Notes: generated from the sequence alone by a model not told the origin. A stretch of DNA of 64,000 nt from Actinacidiphila rubida (GCF_900110255.1 NZ_FODD01000025.1:83767-147766), one strand, 5' to 3'. Shown: positions 1 through 9,252, counted from the first letter of the stretch. Program-made: numbers and translations.

Positions 1-357
1 GGGGTGCTGGTCGCGGGTGGCGAGGTCGGCGGCGCGGACCTCGGCCCGCACCGCGCGGCGGATCCAGCTGCCGGGCTCGGCGGGCGGCGCCGGGCGCTCC
101 AGCAGCCGTACCCACACGGCCTGTTCGAGGTCCGCGGCCTCGATCCGGCCGGGCAGCTCCTCGGCCGCGGCCTCGGCGGCGAGCAGCGGCCGCAGCCGCG
201 CGTAGGCGGCACCGTTCCCCGCGCCCTCGCCATGGCCGCCGCCCTCGTGGTCACCGGACGGCGGGAGGCCGTGCGGGTGGTCCCGCGCGAGGCTCGGCTG
301 GTCGTACGGGCGGTCGTGCGGGCGGTCGGGGCATGGGCGGTGCATGGGAACGTGCAT
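1..357 (-). CDS. Sigma-70-like regulator, N-terminal part (gene runs off the window)
   Basis: An open minus-strand frame starts at the ATG at 357 and is still open at position 1, giving about 119 residues. The first 45 residues are rich in His, Pro and Gly. They are followed by a helical stretch containing DLEQAVWVRLLERP and SWIRRAVRAEVRAADLA, which resembles region 2 of actinobacterial sigma-70-like proteins with a low-complexity N-terminus. A sigma-factor-like gene next to a PlsC gene and argH also fits my memory of Streptomyces gene order. No clear ribosome site precedes 357; the ATG at 345 is an alternative. The DNA-binding region 4 lies outside the window, so the assignment is tentative. 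Confidence 0.55.
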   Translation of the reverse strand, partial: MHVPMHRPCPDRPHDRPYDQPSLARDHPHGLPPSGDHEGGGHGEGAGNGAAYARLRPLLAAEAAAEELPGRIEAADLEQAVWVRLLERPAPPAEPGSWIRRAVRAEVRAADLATRDQHP

Positions 358-600
358 ACCGGCTGGCACGTGGCGGCCGCGGTGACCGGTTGCCTGCGCC
401 GGAGCCTTTCACCTGATGGTGTGGCCGTATCCCGGGGACGACGGCGTTGGCATGCTCAGGCCGCGATGTCAACCCCCGGCGCTCCGGGCGGCCGATCCCG
501 GCGTGCGCGGCCCGAGTCCGCGGAAGTATCGTCCTTGCGTACGGGCCGGTAGCGTAGGCCCTGCGCCTGTCGACCTCGACCGACCTGACCGGAGGGTCCG

Positions 601-1278
601 TTGTCCCGCTTGTCCCGCAGCGTGCTCAAGATGGTTCTCGGTGTGCTGATGCGCGTGCTGTACCGCCCGGTGGTCGAGGGCCTGGACAGCATCCCGGGCG
701 AGGGGCCGGTGATCCTGGCCGGCAACCACGTGACGTTCATCGACTCGATGTTCCTGTCGCTCGTGGTGGAGCGCCAGGTGTACTTCATCGGCAAGGACGA
801 GTACGTGACGGGCAAGGGCGTCAAGGGGCGCCTGATGGCCTGGTTCTTCACCACCTGCGGCATGATCCCGGTGGACCGGGACGGCGGGCACGGCGGCGTG
901 GCCGCGCTGATGACCGGCCGCCGGGTGCTCGACGAGGGCAGGATCTTCGGCATCTACCCCGAGGGCACCCGCTCCCCCGACGGCCGCCTGTACCGCGGCC
1001 GCACCGGTATCGCCCGGCTGACGCTGATGACCGGCGCGCCGGTGGTCCCGTTCGCGATGGTCGGCACCGACAAGGTGCAGCCCGGCGGGAAGGGCATGCC
1101 GCGCATCGCGCCGGTCACCATCCGCTTCGGCCGCCCGCTGGACTTCTCCCGCTACGAGGGCATGGACCGCGACCGGTACGTGCTGCGGGCCGTCACCGAC
1201 GAGGTGATGAGCCACGTGATGAACCTGTCAGGCCAGGAGTACGTGGACATCTACGCGACCAAGGCCAAGGCCGCCTGA
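601..1278 (+). CDS. plsC: 1-acyl-sn-glycerol-3-phosphate acyltransferase (PlsC family)
   Basis: A 225-residue membrane-associated acyltransferase that transfers an acyl chain to lysophosphatidic acid in phospholipid synthesis. The catalytic HX4D motif is H43-D48 in GNHVTFIDSM, and the glycerol-phosphate-binding motif PEGTRS is at about residues 120-125. Length and the C-terminal motif GQEYVDIYATKAKAA match Streptomyces homologues. The start is a TTG preceded by GGAGG at 591-595; it keeps an N-terminal hydrophobic helix at residues 8-20. The gene stands alone and faces argH across a strong terminator. The exact acyl or lysolipid substrate cannot be read from sequence. Confidence 0.92.
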   Translation: MSRLSRSVLKMVLGVLMRVLYRPVVEGLDSIPGEGPVILAGNHVTFIDSMFLSLVVERQVYFIGKDEYVTGKGVKGRLMAWFFTTCGMIPVDRDGGHGGVAALMTGRRVLDEGRIFGIYPEGTRSPDGRLYRGRTGIARLTLMTGAPVVPFAMVGTDKVQPGGKGMPRIAPVTIRFGRPLDFSRYEGMDRDRYVLRAVTDEVMSHVMNLSGQEYVDIYATKAKAA

Positions 1279-1328
1279 CCGCGCGGCGGGCGCGGGGCCG
1301 GCACCCGCACCGCCGCCCAGGACGGCGC

Positions 1329-1365
1329 AGAGGGCGGGCCCGGGATCTCCCCGGGCCCGCCCTCT
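1329..1365. terminator. Bidirectional terminator between plsC and argH
   Basis: A perfect 16-bp inverted repeat (1329-1344 with 1350-1365) around a 5-nt loop sits between the convergent ends of plsC and argH. It is GC-rich with no long U tract, as is usual for high-GC actinomycetes. Confidence 0.85.
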
Positions 1366-1413
1366 CGTTCGTCGTCGCGTGTTCCCGGCCCCGCCGCCGG
1401 GCGGGGACCGGGC

Positions 1414-2856
1414 TCAGGCCCGCTTGGCCTCGGCCCAGGCGTGCTGGACCTCCAGGTCGGCCTTCACCTCGGCCAGTTGCACGGCGACGGCGCTCGGCGC
1501 GGTGCCACCGCGGCCGCTGCGGGAGGCGAGTGAGCCCGGCACGTTGAGCACGCCGCGGACCTCCGGCGTCAGGTGCGGCGAGATCGCGGCGAACTGCTCG
1601 TCCGTCAGCTGGTCCAGCTCGATGCCCTCGGCCTCGCAGACCTTGACGCACGCCCCGGCGACCTCGTGCGCGACACGGAAGGGCACGCCCTGCCGCACGA
1701 GCCACTCGGCGATGTCGGTGGCGAGCGAGAAGCCGGCCGGTGCCAGCTCCTCCATCCGCTCGCGGTGGACCGTCAGGGTGGCCATCATCCCGGTGAACGC
1801 GGGGAGCAGCACCTCCAGCTGGTCGCAGGAGTCGAAGAGCGGCTCCTTGTCCTCCTGGAGGTCCCGGTTGTACGCCAGCGGCAGCGCCTTGAGGGTCGCC
1901 ATCAGCCCGGTGAGGTTGCCGATCAGGCGGCCCGACTTGCCGCGCGCCAGCTCGGCGATGTCCGGGTTCTTCTTCTGCGGCATGATCGACGAGCCGGTGG
2001 AGAAGGCGTCGTGCAGCGTCACGAAGGAGAACTCCTTCGTGTTCCACAGGATCACCTCCTCGGCGATCCGGGACAGGTTGACGCCGATCATGGCGGTGAT
2101 GAAGGCGAACTCGGCGGCGAAGTCGCGGGCGGCGGTGCCGTCGATGGAGTTGCCGGCGCTGCCGCGCTCGAAGCCCAGGTCGCGGGCCACGGCCTCGGGG
2201 TCGAGGCCGAGCGAGGAGCCGGCCAGCGCGCCGGAGCCGTACGGGGACACGGCGGTGCGCTCGTCCCACTGCCGCAGCCGCTCCGCGTCGCGGGACAGCG
2301 CCTGCGCGTGCGCCAGCACGTGGTGCGCGAAGAGCACCGGCTGGGCGTGCTGCAGGTGGGTGCGGCCGGGCATCGCGGTGTCCGGGTGGGCCTCGGCGAG
2401 ACCCACCAGCGCGTCCTGGAGGTCGGCGACGAGGCCGCCGATGGTCCGGGCGTGGTCGCGCAGGTACATCCGGAAGAGCGTGGCGATCTGGTCGTTGCGG
2501 GACCGGCCGGCCCGCAGCTTGCCGCCCAGCTCGGAGCCGATCCGCTCCAGCAGGCCGCGTTCCAGCGCGGTGTGCACGTCCTCGTCGGCGATCGTCATGG
2601 TGAACGTGCCGGCGGCGACATCGGCTTCGAGCGCGTCGAGGCCGGCGGTCATCCGCCGCAGCTCGTCGGTGGTGAGCAGGCCCGCCGCGTGCAGCACCCG
2701 GGCGTGCGCCCGGGAGCCGGCGATGTCGTACGGGGCGAGACGGTCGTCGAAGTGGACCGAGGCGGAGAGCTTCTCCAGGGCGGCGGACGGTCCGTCGGCG
2801 AACCGCCCGCCCCACAGCTTGCCGGCCTCCGGGGCGTTGCCCTGGGCGGCGCTCAC
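1414..2856 (-). CDS. argH: Argininosuccinate lyase
   Basis: A 480-residue cytosolic enzyme that splits argininosuccinate into arginine and fumarate, the last step of arginine synthesis. The fumarase/aspartase superfamily signature GSSIMPQKKNP lies at about residues 288-298 and includes the catalytic serine loop; the N-terminal KLWGGRFADG is typical of ArgH. The GTG start at 2856 overlaps the argG stop by 4 nt (GTGA), so the two genes are translationally coupled and transcribed from the argG promoter. A longer in-frame reading upstream runs through argG and is not real. Confidence 0.96.
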   Translation of the reverse strand: MSAAQGNAPEAGKLWGGRFADGPSAALEKLSASVHFDDRLAPYDIAGSRAHARVLHAAGLLTTDELRRMTAGLDALEADVAAGTFTMTIADEDVHTALERGLLERIGSELGGKLRAGRSRNDQIATLFRMYLRDHARTIGGLVADLQDALVGLAEAHPDTAMPGRTHLQHAQPVLFAHHVLAHAQALSRDAERLRQWDERTAVSPYGSGALAGSSLGLDPEAVARDLGFERGSAGNSIDGTAARDFAAEFAFITAMIGVNLSRIAEEVILWNTKEFSFVTLHDAFSTGSSIMPQKKNPDIAELARGKSGRLIGNLTGLMATLKALPLAYNRDLQEDKEPLFDSCDQLEVLLPAFTGMMATLTVHRERMEELAPAGFSLATDIAEWLVRQGVPFRVAHEVAGACVKVCEAEGIELDQLTDEQFAAISPHLTPEVRGVLNVPGSLASRSGRGGTAPSAVAVQLAEVKADLEVQHAWAEAKRA

Positions 2857-4049
2857 TGCCCGAGGTCCCGCTTGGCCGCGATCTTGCTGGACATGCCGAA
2901 GATCTCGATGAAGCCCTTGGACAGCGACTGGTCGAAGGTGTCGCCGGTGTCGTAGGTGGCGAGGTTGAAGTCGTAGAGCGAGGTCGCCGACTTCCGGCCG
3001 TTGACGACCGCCCGGCCGCCGTGCATCACCATCCGGATGTCGCCGGACACGTGCTGGTTGGCCTCGGCGATGAAGCCGTCCAGGGCCCGCTTGAGCGGCG
3101 AGAACCACAGGCCGTCGTAGACCAGCTCGCCCCAGCGCTGCTCCACCTGCCGCTTGTAGCGGGCGAGTTCCCGCTCGACGGTGACGCTCTCCAGCTCCTG
3201 GTGCGCGGTGATCAGGGCGATCGCGCCGGGGGCCTCGTAGATCTCCCGGGACTTGATGCCGACCAGCCGGTCCTCGACCATGTCGATCCGGCCGATGCCC
3301 TGGGCGCCGGCCCGGGCGTTGAGCTGCTGGATGGCCTCCAGCACGGTGACCGGGCTGCCGTCGATCGCGACCGGGACGCCCCGCTCGAAGGTGATGACGA
3401 CCTCGTCCGCGTCCCGCGGGGTGGCGGGGTTCTGGGTGTACTCGTAGACCTCTTCGATCGGCGCGTTCCAGATGTCCTCGAGGAACCCGGTCTCGACGGC
3501 CCGCCCGAAGACGTTCTGGTCGATGGAGTACGGGGACTTCTTGGTGGTCGCGATCGGGAGGTTCTTCTCCTCGCAGAAGGCGATGGCCTTGTCGCGGGTC
3601 ATCGCGTAGTCGCGGACCGGCGCGATGCACTTGAGGTCGGGCGCCAGCGAGGAGATGCCGGCCTCGAACCGGACCTGGTCGTTGCCCTTGCCGGTGCAGC
3701 CGTGGGCGACGGTGTCGGCGCCGTGCTTCTTCGCTGCGGCGACCAGGTGCTTGACGATGGCCGGCCGGGAGAGCGCGGAGACCAGCGGGTAGCGGTCCAT
3801 GTAGAGCGCGTTGGCCTGGATCGCCGGCAGGCAGTACTCGTCGGCGAACTCCTGCTTGGCGTCGGCGACCTCGGCCTCGACGGCACCGCAGGCGAGCGCG
3901 CGCTTGCGGATGACGTCCAGGTCCTCGCCGCCCTGGCCGACGTCGACCGCCACGGCGATGACGTCGGCGCCGGTCTCCTCGGCGATCCAGCCGATGGCGA
4001 CGGAGGTGTCAAGACCGCCTGAGTAGGCGAGTACGACGCGCTCGGTCAC
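2853..4049 (-). CDS. argG: Argininosuccinate synthase
   Basis: A 398-residue enzyme that condenses citrulline and aspartate with ATP. The ATP pyrophosphatase P-loop AYSGGLDTS is at residues 8-16 and the GCTGKGNDQVRFE substrate loop is near residue 115. The GTG start at 4049 is chosen because AAGGAG lies at 4056-4061 and because it gives the usual length of about 400 residues; the frame stays open upstream but would add unconserved residues. argG is the first gene of an argGH operon and has its own promoter at 4086-4114. Confidence 0.96.
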   Translation of the reverse strand: MTERVVLAYSGGLDTSVAIGWIAEETGADVIAVAVDVGQGGEDLDVIRKRALACGAVEAEVADAKQEFADEYCLPAIQANALYMDRYPLVSALSRPAIVKHLVAAAKKHGADTVAHGCTGKGNDQVRFEAGISSLAPDLKCIAPVRDYAMTRDKAIAFCEEKNLPIATTKKSPYSIDQNVFGRAVETGFLEDIWNAPIEEVYEYTQNPATPRDADEVVITFERGVPVAIDGSPVTVLEAIQQLNARAGAQGIGRIDMVEDRLVGIKSREIYEAPGAIALITAHQELESVTVERELARYKRQVEQRWGELVYDGLWFSPLKRALDGFIAEANQHVSGDIRMVMHGGRAVVNGRKSATSLYDFNLATYDTGDTFDQSLSKGFIEIFGMSSKIAAKRDLGQ

Positions 4050-4085
4050 GGGTCTCTCCTTACGATGCATACGCTGACTGGTATA

Positions 4086-4114
4086 AGTATGCACTGCTCC
4101 GTATGAATCGTCAA
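4086..4114 (-). promoter_or_regulatory. argGH promoter with candidate ARG boxes
   Basis: On the minus strand, TTGACG (4109-4114) and CATACT (4086-4091) are separated by exactly 17 nt, a good vegetative promoter. The same segment carries repeated CATAC/GTATG blocks: ATTCATAC, TGCATACT and, downstream, GTATGCAT, with TGCATAC (4066-4072) and GTATGCA (4087-4093) inverted. ArgR half-sites in bacteria resemble TGAAT/ATTCA and TGCAT, so ArgR repression here is a reasonable inference. Confidence 0.7.
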
Positions 4115-4142
4115 CGTCGCAGGTCAGCGGGTTAATGGGGGA

Positions 4143-4169
4143 GGCGGCCCCTGCTGAGGAGGGGCCGCC
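4143..4169 (-). terminator. Terminator of the argCJBDR operon
   Basis: The inverted repeat GGCGGCCCCT / AGGGGCCGCC (10-bp arms, 7-nt loop) lies about 50 nt after the argR stop and upstream of the argG promoter, separating the two arginine operons. Confidence 0.75.
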
Positions 4170-4218
4170 GGTGTCGGGGGTCGGTGCGGGTGTCGGGGGG
4201 GTGCGGGTGTCGCGGTGC

Positions 4219-4755
4219 CTACGCCTCGCCCTGGGCCAGCCGCAGCAGGTGGTCGGCGAGCTTGGCGCCGCCGGCGGCGTCGCGGCTGATGAGTACCACG
4301 GTGTCGTCGCCCGCAATCGTGCCGAGGATGTCGTAGACCTCGGCGGCGTCGATGGCGGAGGCCAGGAACTGGGCGGCGCCCGGCGGGGTCCTGATCACCA
4401 CCAGGTTCGCGGACGCCTCGGCGGAGATGAGCAGCTCGCCGGCGAGCCGGCGCATCCGCTCCTCCTTCACCGACTCGCCCAGCGGCGCCTGCGGGGTGCG
4501 GAAACCGCCCTCCGAGGGCACGGCGTAGATCAGCTCGCCGTCGTTGGTGCGGATCTTGACCGCGCCGAGTTCGTCCAGGTCCCGGCTGAGCGTCGCCTGG
4601 GTGACGCTCAGCCCGTCGTCGGCGAGCAGCTTGGCGAGCTGGCTCTGGGAGCGCACCGGCTGCCGGCCCAGGATGTCCACGATCCTGCGGTGCCGTGCCG
4701 TGCGGGTCTGCGGCACGGACTGCCCGCCGCCTGGTACCTGCGCCTCGCTCATCAT
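4219..4755 (-). CDS. argR: Arginine repressor ArgR
   Basis: A 178-residue arginine-dependent repressor. Residues ~20-80 form the winged helix-turn-helix (QSQLAKLLADDGLSVTQATL). The C-terminal part holds the hexamerisation and arginine-binding motif GTIAGDDTVVLISRD. The gene is last in argCJBDR; its ATG at 4755 lies 4 nt after the argD stop (the ATG at 4752 is an alternative), with GGAG upstream. Being inside the operon it likely controls, it should be autoregulated through the argC promoter, and it probably also represses argGH. Confidence 0.95.
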   Translation of the reverse strand: MMSEAQVPGGGQSVPQTRTARHRRIVDILGRQPVRSQSQLAKLLADDGLSVTQATLSRDLDELGAVKIRTNDGELIYAVPSEGGFRTPQAPLGESVKEERMRRLAGELLISAEASANLVVIRTPPGAAQFLASAIDAAEVYDILGTIAGDDTVVLISRDAAGGAKLADHLLRLAQGEA

Positions 4756-4759
4756 CGCG

Positions 4760-5980
4760 TCATTCTCCGTCTGACTCCCGGGACGCCCGGTACTCCTGGT
4801 AGTCCTGCCGCACGCGGTCGAGAACGCCGGGCAGCGCCTGGAGGAACGCGTCCGTCTCACCGTCGCCGACGATGAGCGGAGGCGCCAGCCGCACCACACC
4901 GGGCACAGCGGCGTTCACCAGGAAACCGGCGTCCTGAGCCGCCTGCTGGACCTGGGGGGCGAGCGGCTCGGTGAGCACCATACCGATCAGCAGGCCCGCA
5001 CCGCGCACATGATCGACCAGGGGGTGTTGCAGCGCCTCGATGCCGTGCCTGAGCCGCTCCCCCTGACGCTTGACGTTCTCCAGGAGGCCGTCGGCGGCGA
5101 TGGTGTCCAGCACCGCGAGAGCGGCGGCGCACGCGACGGGGTTGCCGCCGAACGTCGTGCCGTGGGCGCCCGGGGTGAGCAGGTCGGCGGCCGGTCCGAA
5201 GGCCAGCGCGGCGCCGATCGGCAGCCCGCCGCCCAGGCCCTTGGCGAGCGTGATCACGTCGGGCTCGACGCCCTGGGCCTGGCACTCGAACCAGTGGCCG
5301 GTCCGCCCGATGCCGGTCTGCACCTCGTCCAGCACCAGCAGGGTGCCGGTGGCGGCGGTGATCTCCCGGGCGGCCTGGAGGTAGCCGGCCGGCGGCACGA
5401 CGACGCCGTTCTCGCCCTGGACGGGTTCGAGGATCACCAGGGCGGTGTCGGTGGTGACCGCGGCCCGCAGCGCGTCCGCGTCGCCGTAGGGCACATGGGT
5501 GACGTCACCGGGCAGCGGCTGGAAGGCGTCCCGCTTGCCCGGCTGGCCGGTCAGGGCCAGCGAGCCCATGGTGCGGCCGTGGAAGGCACCCTCGGTGGCG
5601 ACCATGCCGGTGCGGCCGGTGAGCCGGCCGATCTTGAACGCGGCCTCGTTGGCCTCGGCCCCCGAGTTGGCGAAGAACACCCGCCCGGACCTGCCCGCCA
5701 GCTGGAGCAGTCGCTCCGCGAGGGCCACCACGGGCTCGGCGACGAAGAGGTTCGACACGTGGCCGAGGGTGCCGATCTGCCGTGTCACCGCCTCGACGAC
5801 CGCCGGGTGCCCGGTGCCGAGCGCGTTCACGGCGATGCCGCCGAGGAAGTCGGTGTACGCCTTCCCGTCGGCGTCCCAGAGGGTGGCGCCCGCGCCGCGG
5901 ACCAGTGGCACCCGCGGGGTGCCGTAGTTGTCCATCAGCGAGCCCCGCCACCGCCGGGTCAGCTCGTCGTTGCCGGTCAT
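4760..5980 (-). CDS. argD: Acetylornithine aminotransferase
   Basis: A 406-residue class III PLP aminotransferase that converts N-acetylglutamate semialdehyde to N-acetylornithine. The PLP lysine is K247 in LAKGLGGGLPIGA, and the conserved LVLDEVQTGIGRTG precedes it. The ATG start overlaps the argB stop by 4 nt (ATGA), so translation is coupled within argCJBDR. Length is normal for the family. Confidence 0.95.
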   Translation of the reverse strand: MTGNDELTRRWRGSLMDNYGTPRVPLVRGAGATLWDADGKAYTDFLGGIAVNALGTGHPAVVEAVTRQIGTLGHVSNLFVAEPVVALAERLLQLAGRSGRVFFANSGAEANEAAFKIGRLTGRTGMVATEGAFHGRTMGSLALTGQPGKRDAFQPLPGDVTHVPYGDADALRAAVTTDTALVILEPVQGENGVVVPPAGYLQAAREITAATGTLLVLDEVQTGIGRTGHWFECQAQGVEPDVITLAKGLGGGLPIGAALAFGPAADLLTPGAHGTTFGGNPVACAAALAVLDTIAADGLLENVKRQGERLRHGIEALQHPLVDHVRGAGLLIGMVLTEPLAPQVQQAAQDAGFLVNAAVPGVVRLAPPLIVGDGETDAFLQALPGVLDRVRQDYQEYRASRESDGE

Positions 5981-7020
5981 GCCACTCCCCCTGCGTCGGC
6001 CGCCGCGGGCGCGGCGGCGTCACTGGTCACTTCGGGTGCTGCGGTCACTTCGGGTGCCCCGGGGGCCGCGGACACCGCGCCCGCCCCGCGCGCCGGGGGC
6101 GTCCCGGGGTCGTCGGGCACGACCATCGTCCCGATGCCCTCGTCGGTGAAGATCTCCAGCAGGATGGAGTGCTGGACCCGGCCGTCGATGACGCGGGCGG
6201 TGTGCACGCCGTTGCGCACGGCGTGCAGGCAGCCCTCCATCTTCGGGACCATGCCGCTGGACAGCTCGGGCAGCAGCTTCTCCAGCTCGGTCGCGGTCAG
6301 CCGGCTGATCACCTCGTCGCTGTTCGGCCAGTCCTCGTACAGGCCCTCGACGTCGGTGAGCACCATCAGCGTCTCCGCGCCGAGCGCGGCGGCCAGCGCC
6401 GCGGCCGCGGTGTCGGCGTTGACGTTGTAGATGTGGCCGTCGTCCTCGGCGCGGGCGATGGAGGAGACGACGGGGATGCGGCCGTCCTCCAGCAGCGCCT
6501 CGATCGCGCCGGTGTCGATCGCGGTGATCTCGCCGACCCGGCCGATGTCGACCGGTTCGCCGTCGATCCGCGGGTAGTGCTTGACCGCGGTGATGGTGTG
6601 GGCGTCCTCGCCGGTCAGGCCGACGGCCAGCGGGCCGTGCTGGTTGAGCAGGCCGACGAGCTCGCGCTGCACCTGTCCGGCGAGCACCATCCGCACCACG
6701 TCCATGGCCTCGGGCGTGGTCACCCGCAGCCCGGCCTTGAACTCGCTGACCAGGCCGTGCCGGTCGAGCTGGGCGCTGATCTGCGGCCCGCCGCCGTGCA
6801 CGACGACCGGCTTGAGACCGGCGTGCCGCAGGAACACCACGTCCTGCGCGAACGCGGCCTTCAGCTCGTCGTCGACCATGGCGTTGCCGCCGAACTTGAT
6901 GACGACCGTCTTGCCGTGGTGCCGGGTCAGCCAGGGCAGCGCCTCGACCAGGACCCGGGCCTTGGGCAGGGCGTTGTGCTTGCGCGGGGGCACCCCGGGG
7001 CGGGAGTCGGCGGCGCTCAT
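5977..7020 (-). CDS. argB: Acetylglutamate kinase
   Basis: A 347-residue amino acid kinase that phosphorylates N-acetylglutamate, the committed and usually arginine-inhibited step. Visible motifs are VIKFGGNAM (lysine for phosphate), VVHGGGPQIS and NVNADTAAAALA. It overlaps argJ upstream and argD downstream by 4 nt each. About 40 C-terminal residues after VPDDPG are rich in Ala and Pro and contain a short internal repeat (APEVTAAPEVTS). Known ArgB proteins are about 300 residues, so this tail is an extension of unknown role. Confidence 0.94.
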   Translation of the reverse strand: MSAADSRPGVPPRKHNALPKARVLVEALPWLTRHHGKTVVIKFGGNAMVDDELKAAFAQDVVFLRHAGLKPVVVHGGGPQISAQLDRHGLVSEFKAGLRVTTPEAMDVVRMVLAGQVQRELVGLLNQHGPLAVGLTGEDAHTITAVKHYPRIDGEPVDIGRVGEITAIDTGAIEALLEDGRIPVVSSIARAEDDGHIYNVNADTAAAALAAALGAETLMVLTDVEGLYEDWPNSDEVISRLTATELEKLLPELSSGMVPKMEGCLHAVRNGVHTARVIDGRVQHSILLEIFTDEGIGTMVVPDDPGTPPARGAGAVSAAPGAPEVTAAPEVTSDAAAPAAADAGGVA

Positions 7021-8174
7021 GAGCTGTACGCGCTGTTCTCGTGGACGTAGTCGGCCGTCAGGTCGTTGGTCCACACGACGGCGGACTGCGCGCCCGCAGC
7101 CAGGTCGGCGGTGATGACGACCTCGCGGAAGCGCATGTCGACCAGGTCCCGGTCCTCGCCGACCGAGCCGTTGCGGCACACCCACACGCCGTTGATGGCG
7201 ACGTTGAGCGCGTCGGGCTCGAAGGCCGCGCCGGTGGTGCCGATCGCGGACAGCACCCGGCCCCAGTTGGGGTCCTCGCCGTGGATCGCGCACTTGAGCA
7301 GGTTGTTGCGGGCGATGGACCGGCCGACCTCGACCGCGTCCTCCTCCGTCGCGGCGTTCACGACCTCGATCCTGATGTCCTTGGACGCGCCCTCGGCGTC
7401 GCCGATCAGCTGCCGGGCCAGGTCGTCGCACACGTGGCGCACCGCCTCGGCGAAGTCGGCGTACCCGGGGGTGGCGCCGGACGCGCCGGAGGCGAGCAGC
7501 AGCACGGTGTCGTTGGTGGACATGCAGCCGTCGGAGTCGACGCGGTCGAAGGTCTGCCGGGTGGCGTCGCGCAGGGCCTTGTCGAGCGTCCCGGCGTCCA
7601 CGTCGGCGTCGGTGGTGAGCACCACGAGCATGGTGGCCAGGCCGGGGGCGAGCATGCCCGCGCCCTTCGCCATCCCGCCGACGGTCCAGGCGCCGCCGGG
7701 CCCGGTGGCCACCGCGGTCTTGTGCACGGTGTCGGTGGTCTTGATCGCGATGGCGGCCTTCTCGCCGCCGTGCTCGGACAGTTCGGCGGCCGCGGCGGCG
7801 ACGCCGGGCAGCAGCTTGTCCATCGGCAGCAGTGTGCCGATCAGCCCGGTGGAGGCGACCGCGACCTCACCGGCGTGGTGGCCCAGCACCTCGGCGGCCT
7901 GCTCGGCGGTGGCATGGGTGTCCTGGAAGCCCCGCGGTCCGGTGCAGGCGTTGGCGCCACCGGAGTTGAGGACGACCGCGGTCACCGCACCGCCCTTGAG
8001 GACCTGCTCGGACCACAGGACGGGCGCGGCCTTCACGCGGTTGGAGGTGAAGACGCCGGCGGCCGCCCGGCTCGGCCCGGTGTTGACCACCAGGGCGAGG
8101 TCCGGCCCGCCGTTGGCCTTGATCCCGGCGGCGATTCCGGCCGCCGTGAATCCTTTCGCTGCGGTCACGCTCAC
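7017..8174 (-). CDS. argJ: Glutamate N-acetyltransferase / ornithine acetyltransferase
   Basis: A 385-residue enzyme that recycles the acetyl group from N-acetylornithine to glutamate (cyclic arginine pathway). It belongs to the self-cleaving N-terminal nucleophile family: the expected cleavage site is A180-T181 in KGAGMLAPGLATML, T181 becoming the nucleophile of the beta chain. The GTG start at 8174 has AGGAGG 8-9 nt upstream; a second GTG at 8168 is possible. No separate argA-type synthase is seen in the operon, consistent with ArgJ doing both reactions. Confidence 0.95.
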   Translation of the reverse strand: MSVTAAKGFTAAGIAAGIKANGGPDLALVVNTGPSRAAAGVFTSNRVKAAPVLWSEQVLKGGAVTAVVLNSGGANACTGPRGFQDTHATAEQAAEVLGHHAGEVAVASTGLIGTLLPMDKLLPGVAAAAAELSEHGGEKAAIAIKTTDTVHKTAVATGPGGAWTVGGMAKGAGMLAPGLATMLVVLTTDADVDAGTLDKALRDATRQTFDRVDSDGCMSTNDTVLLLASGASGATPGYADFAEAVRHVCDDLARQLIGDAEGASKDIRIEVVNAATEEDAVEVGRSIARNNLLKCAIHGEDPNWGRVLSAIGTTGAAFEPDALNVAINGVWVCRNGSVGEDRDLVDMRFREVVITADLAAGAQSAVVWTNDLTADYVHENSAYSS

Positions 8175-8223
8175 GCTGAACTCCTCCTCGCTTCGATGCG
8201 CCCGCCCGGTCCGCCGGCGCGGA

Positions 8224-9252
8224 TCAGGGCGCGATCCCCGTCAGGGGCAGACCCGTGGCCTCGGGCAGGCCCAGGGCGATGTTCATGCTCTGCACCGCGC
8301 CGCCCGCGGTGCCCTTGGTCAGGTTGTCGATGGCGCTGATGGCGACCACCCGGCCGGCCGTCTCGTCGAGGACGACCTGCACGTGGACGGCGTTGGAGCC
8401 GTACACCGAGGCGGTCGCCGGCCACTGCCCCTCGGGCAGCAGGCGCACGAACGGCTCGTCGTCGTACGCCTTGCGGTAGGCGGTGCGGACGTCCGCCGCG
8501 GTCACGCCGGGGCGGGCCTTGGCCGAGCAGGTGGCGAGGATGCCGCGCGGCATGGGGGCCAGGGTCGGCGTGAAGGACACGCTCACCGGCCCGCCGGCCA
8601 CCGCGCTGAGGTTCTGGACCATCTCCGGGGTGTGGCGGTGGGCGCCGCCGACGCCGTAGGGGGTCATCGAGCCCATCACCTCGGAGCCCAGCAGGTGCGG
8701 CTTGGGCGCCTTGCCCGCGCCGGAGGTGCCGGAGGCGGCGACGACCACGGCCTCGGTCTCGGCGAGCGCGGCGGCGTAGGCGGGGAACAGGGCGAGCGAG
8801 ACGGCCGTCGGGTAGCAGCCGGGGACCGCGATGCGCCTGGACCCCTCCAGCGCGGCGCGGCCGCCCGGCAGTTCGGGCAGGCCGTACGGCCAGGTGCCGG
8901 CGTGCGGCGAGCCGTAGAACCGTTCCCAGGCGGCCGCGTCGTTCAGCCGGAAGTCGGCGCCCATGTCGACGACGAGGACGTCCTCCCCCAGTTGCTCGGC
9001 GACGGCGGCCGACTGGCCGTGCGGCAGGGCGAGGAAGACCACGTCGTGGCCGGCCAGCACCTCCGGCGTGGTCGGTTCGAGCACCCGGTCCGCGAGCGGC
9101 AGCAGGTGCGGCTGCAGCGCGCCGAGCGCCTGGCCGGCGTTGGAGTTGCCGGTGACCGCTCCGATCTCGACCTCGGGGTGCCCGGCGAGCAGCCGCAGGG
9201 CCTCTCCCCCGGCGTACCCGCTGGCTCCCGCCACCGCCACCCGCACTGCCAT
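8224..9252 (-). CDS. argC: N-acetyl-gamma-glutamyl-phosphate reductase
   Basis: A 342-residue NADPH-dependent reductase that makes N-acetylglutamate semialdehyde. The N-terminal Rossmann motif is AGASGYAGGE; the catalytic cysteine is C146 in AVPGCYPTA. The AGGAGG ribosome site precedes the ATG at 9252. It is the first gene of argCJBDR and lies directly behind a promoter with a candidate ARG box. Confidence 0.96.
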   Translation of the reverse strand: MAVRVAVAGASGYAGGEALRLLAGHPEVEIGAVTGNSNAGQALGALQPHLLPLADRVLEPTTPEVLAGHDVVFLALPHGQSAAVAEQLGEDVLVVDMGADFRLNDAAAWERFYGSPHAGTWPYGLPELPGGRAALEGSRRIAVPGCYPTAVSLALFPAYAAALAETEAVVVAASGTSGAGKAPKPHLLGSEVMGSMTPYGVGGAHRHTPEMVQNLSAVAGGPVSVSFTPTLAPMPRGILATCSAKARPGVTAADVRTAYRKAYDDEPFVRLLPEGQWPATASVYGSNAVHVQVVLDETAGRVVAISAIDNLTKGTAGGAVQSMNIALGLPEATGLPLTGIAP

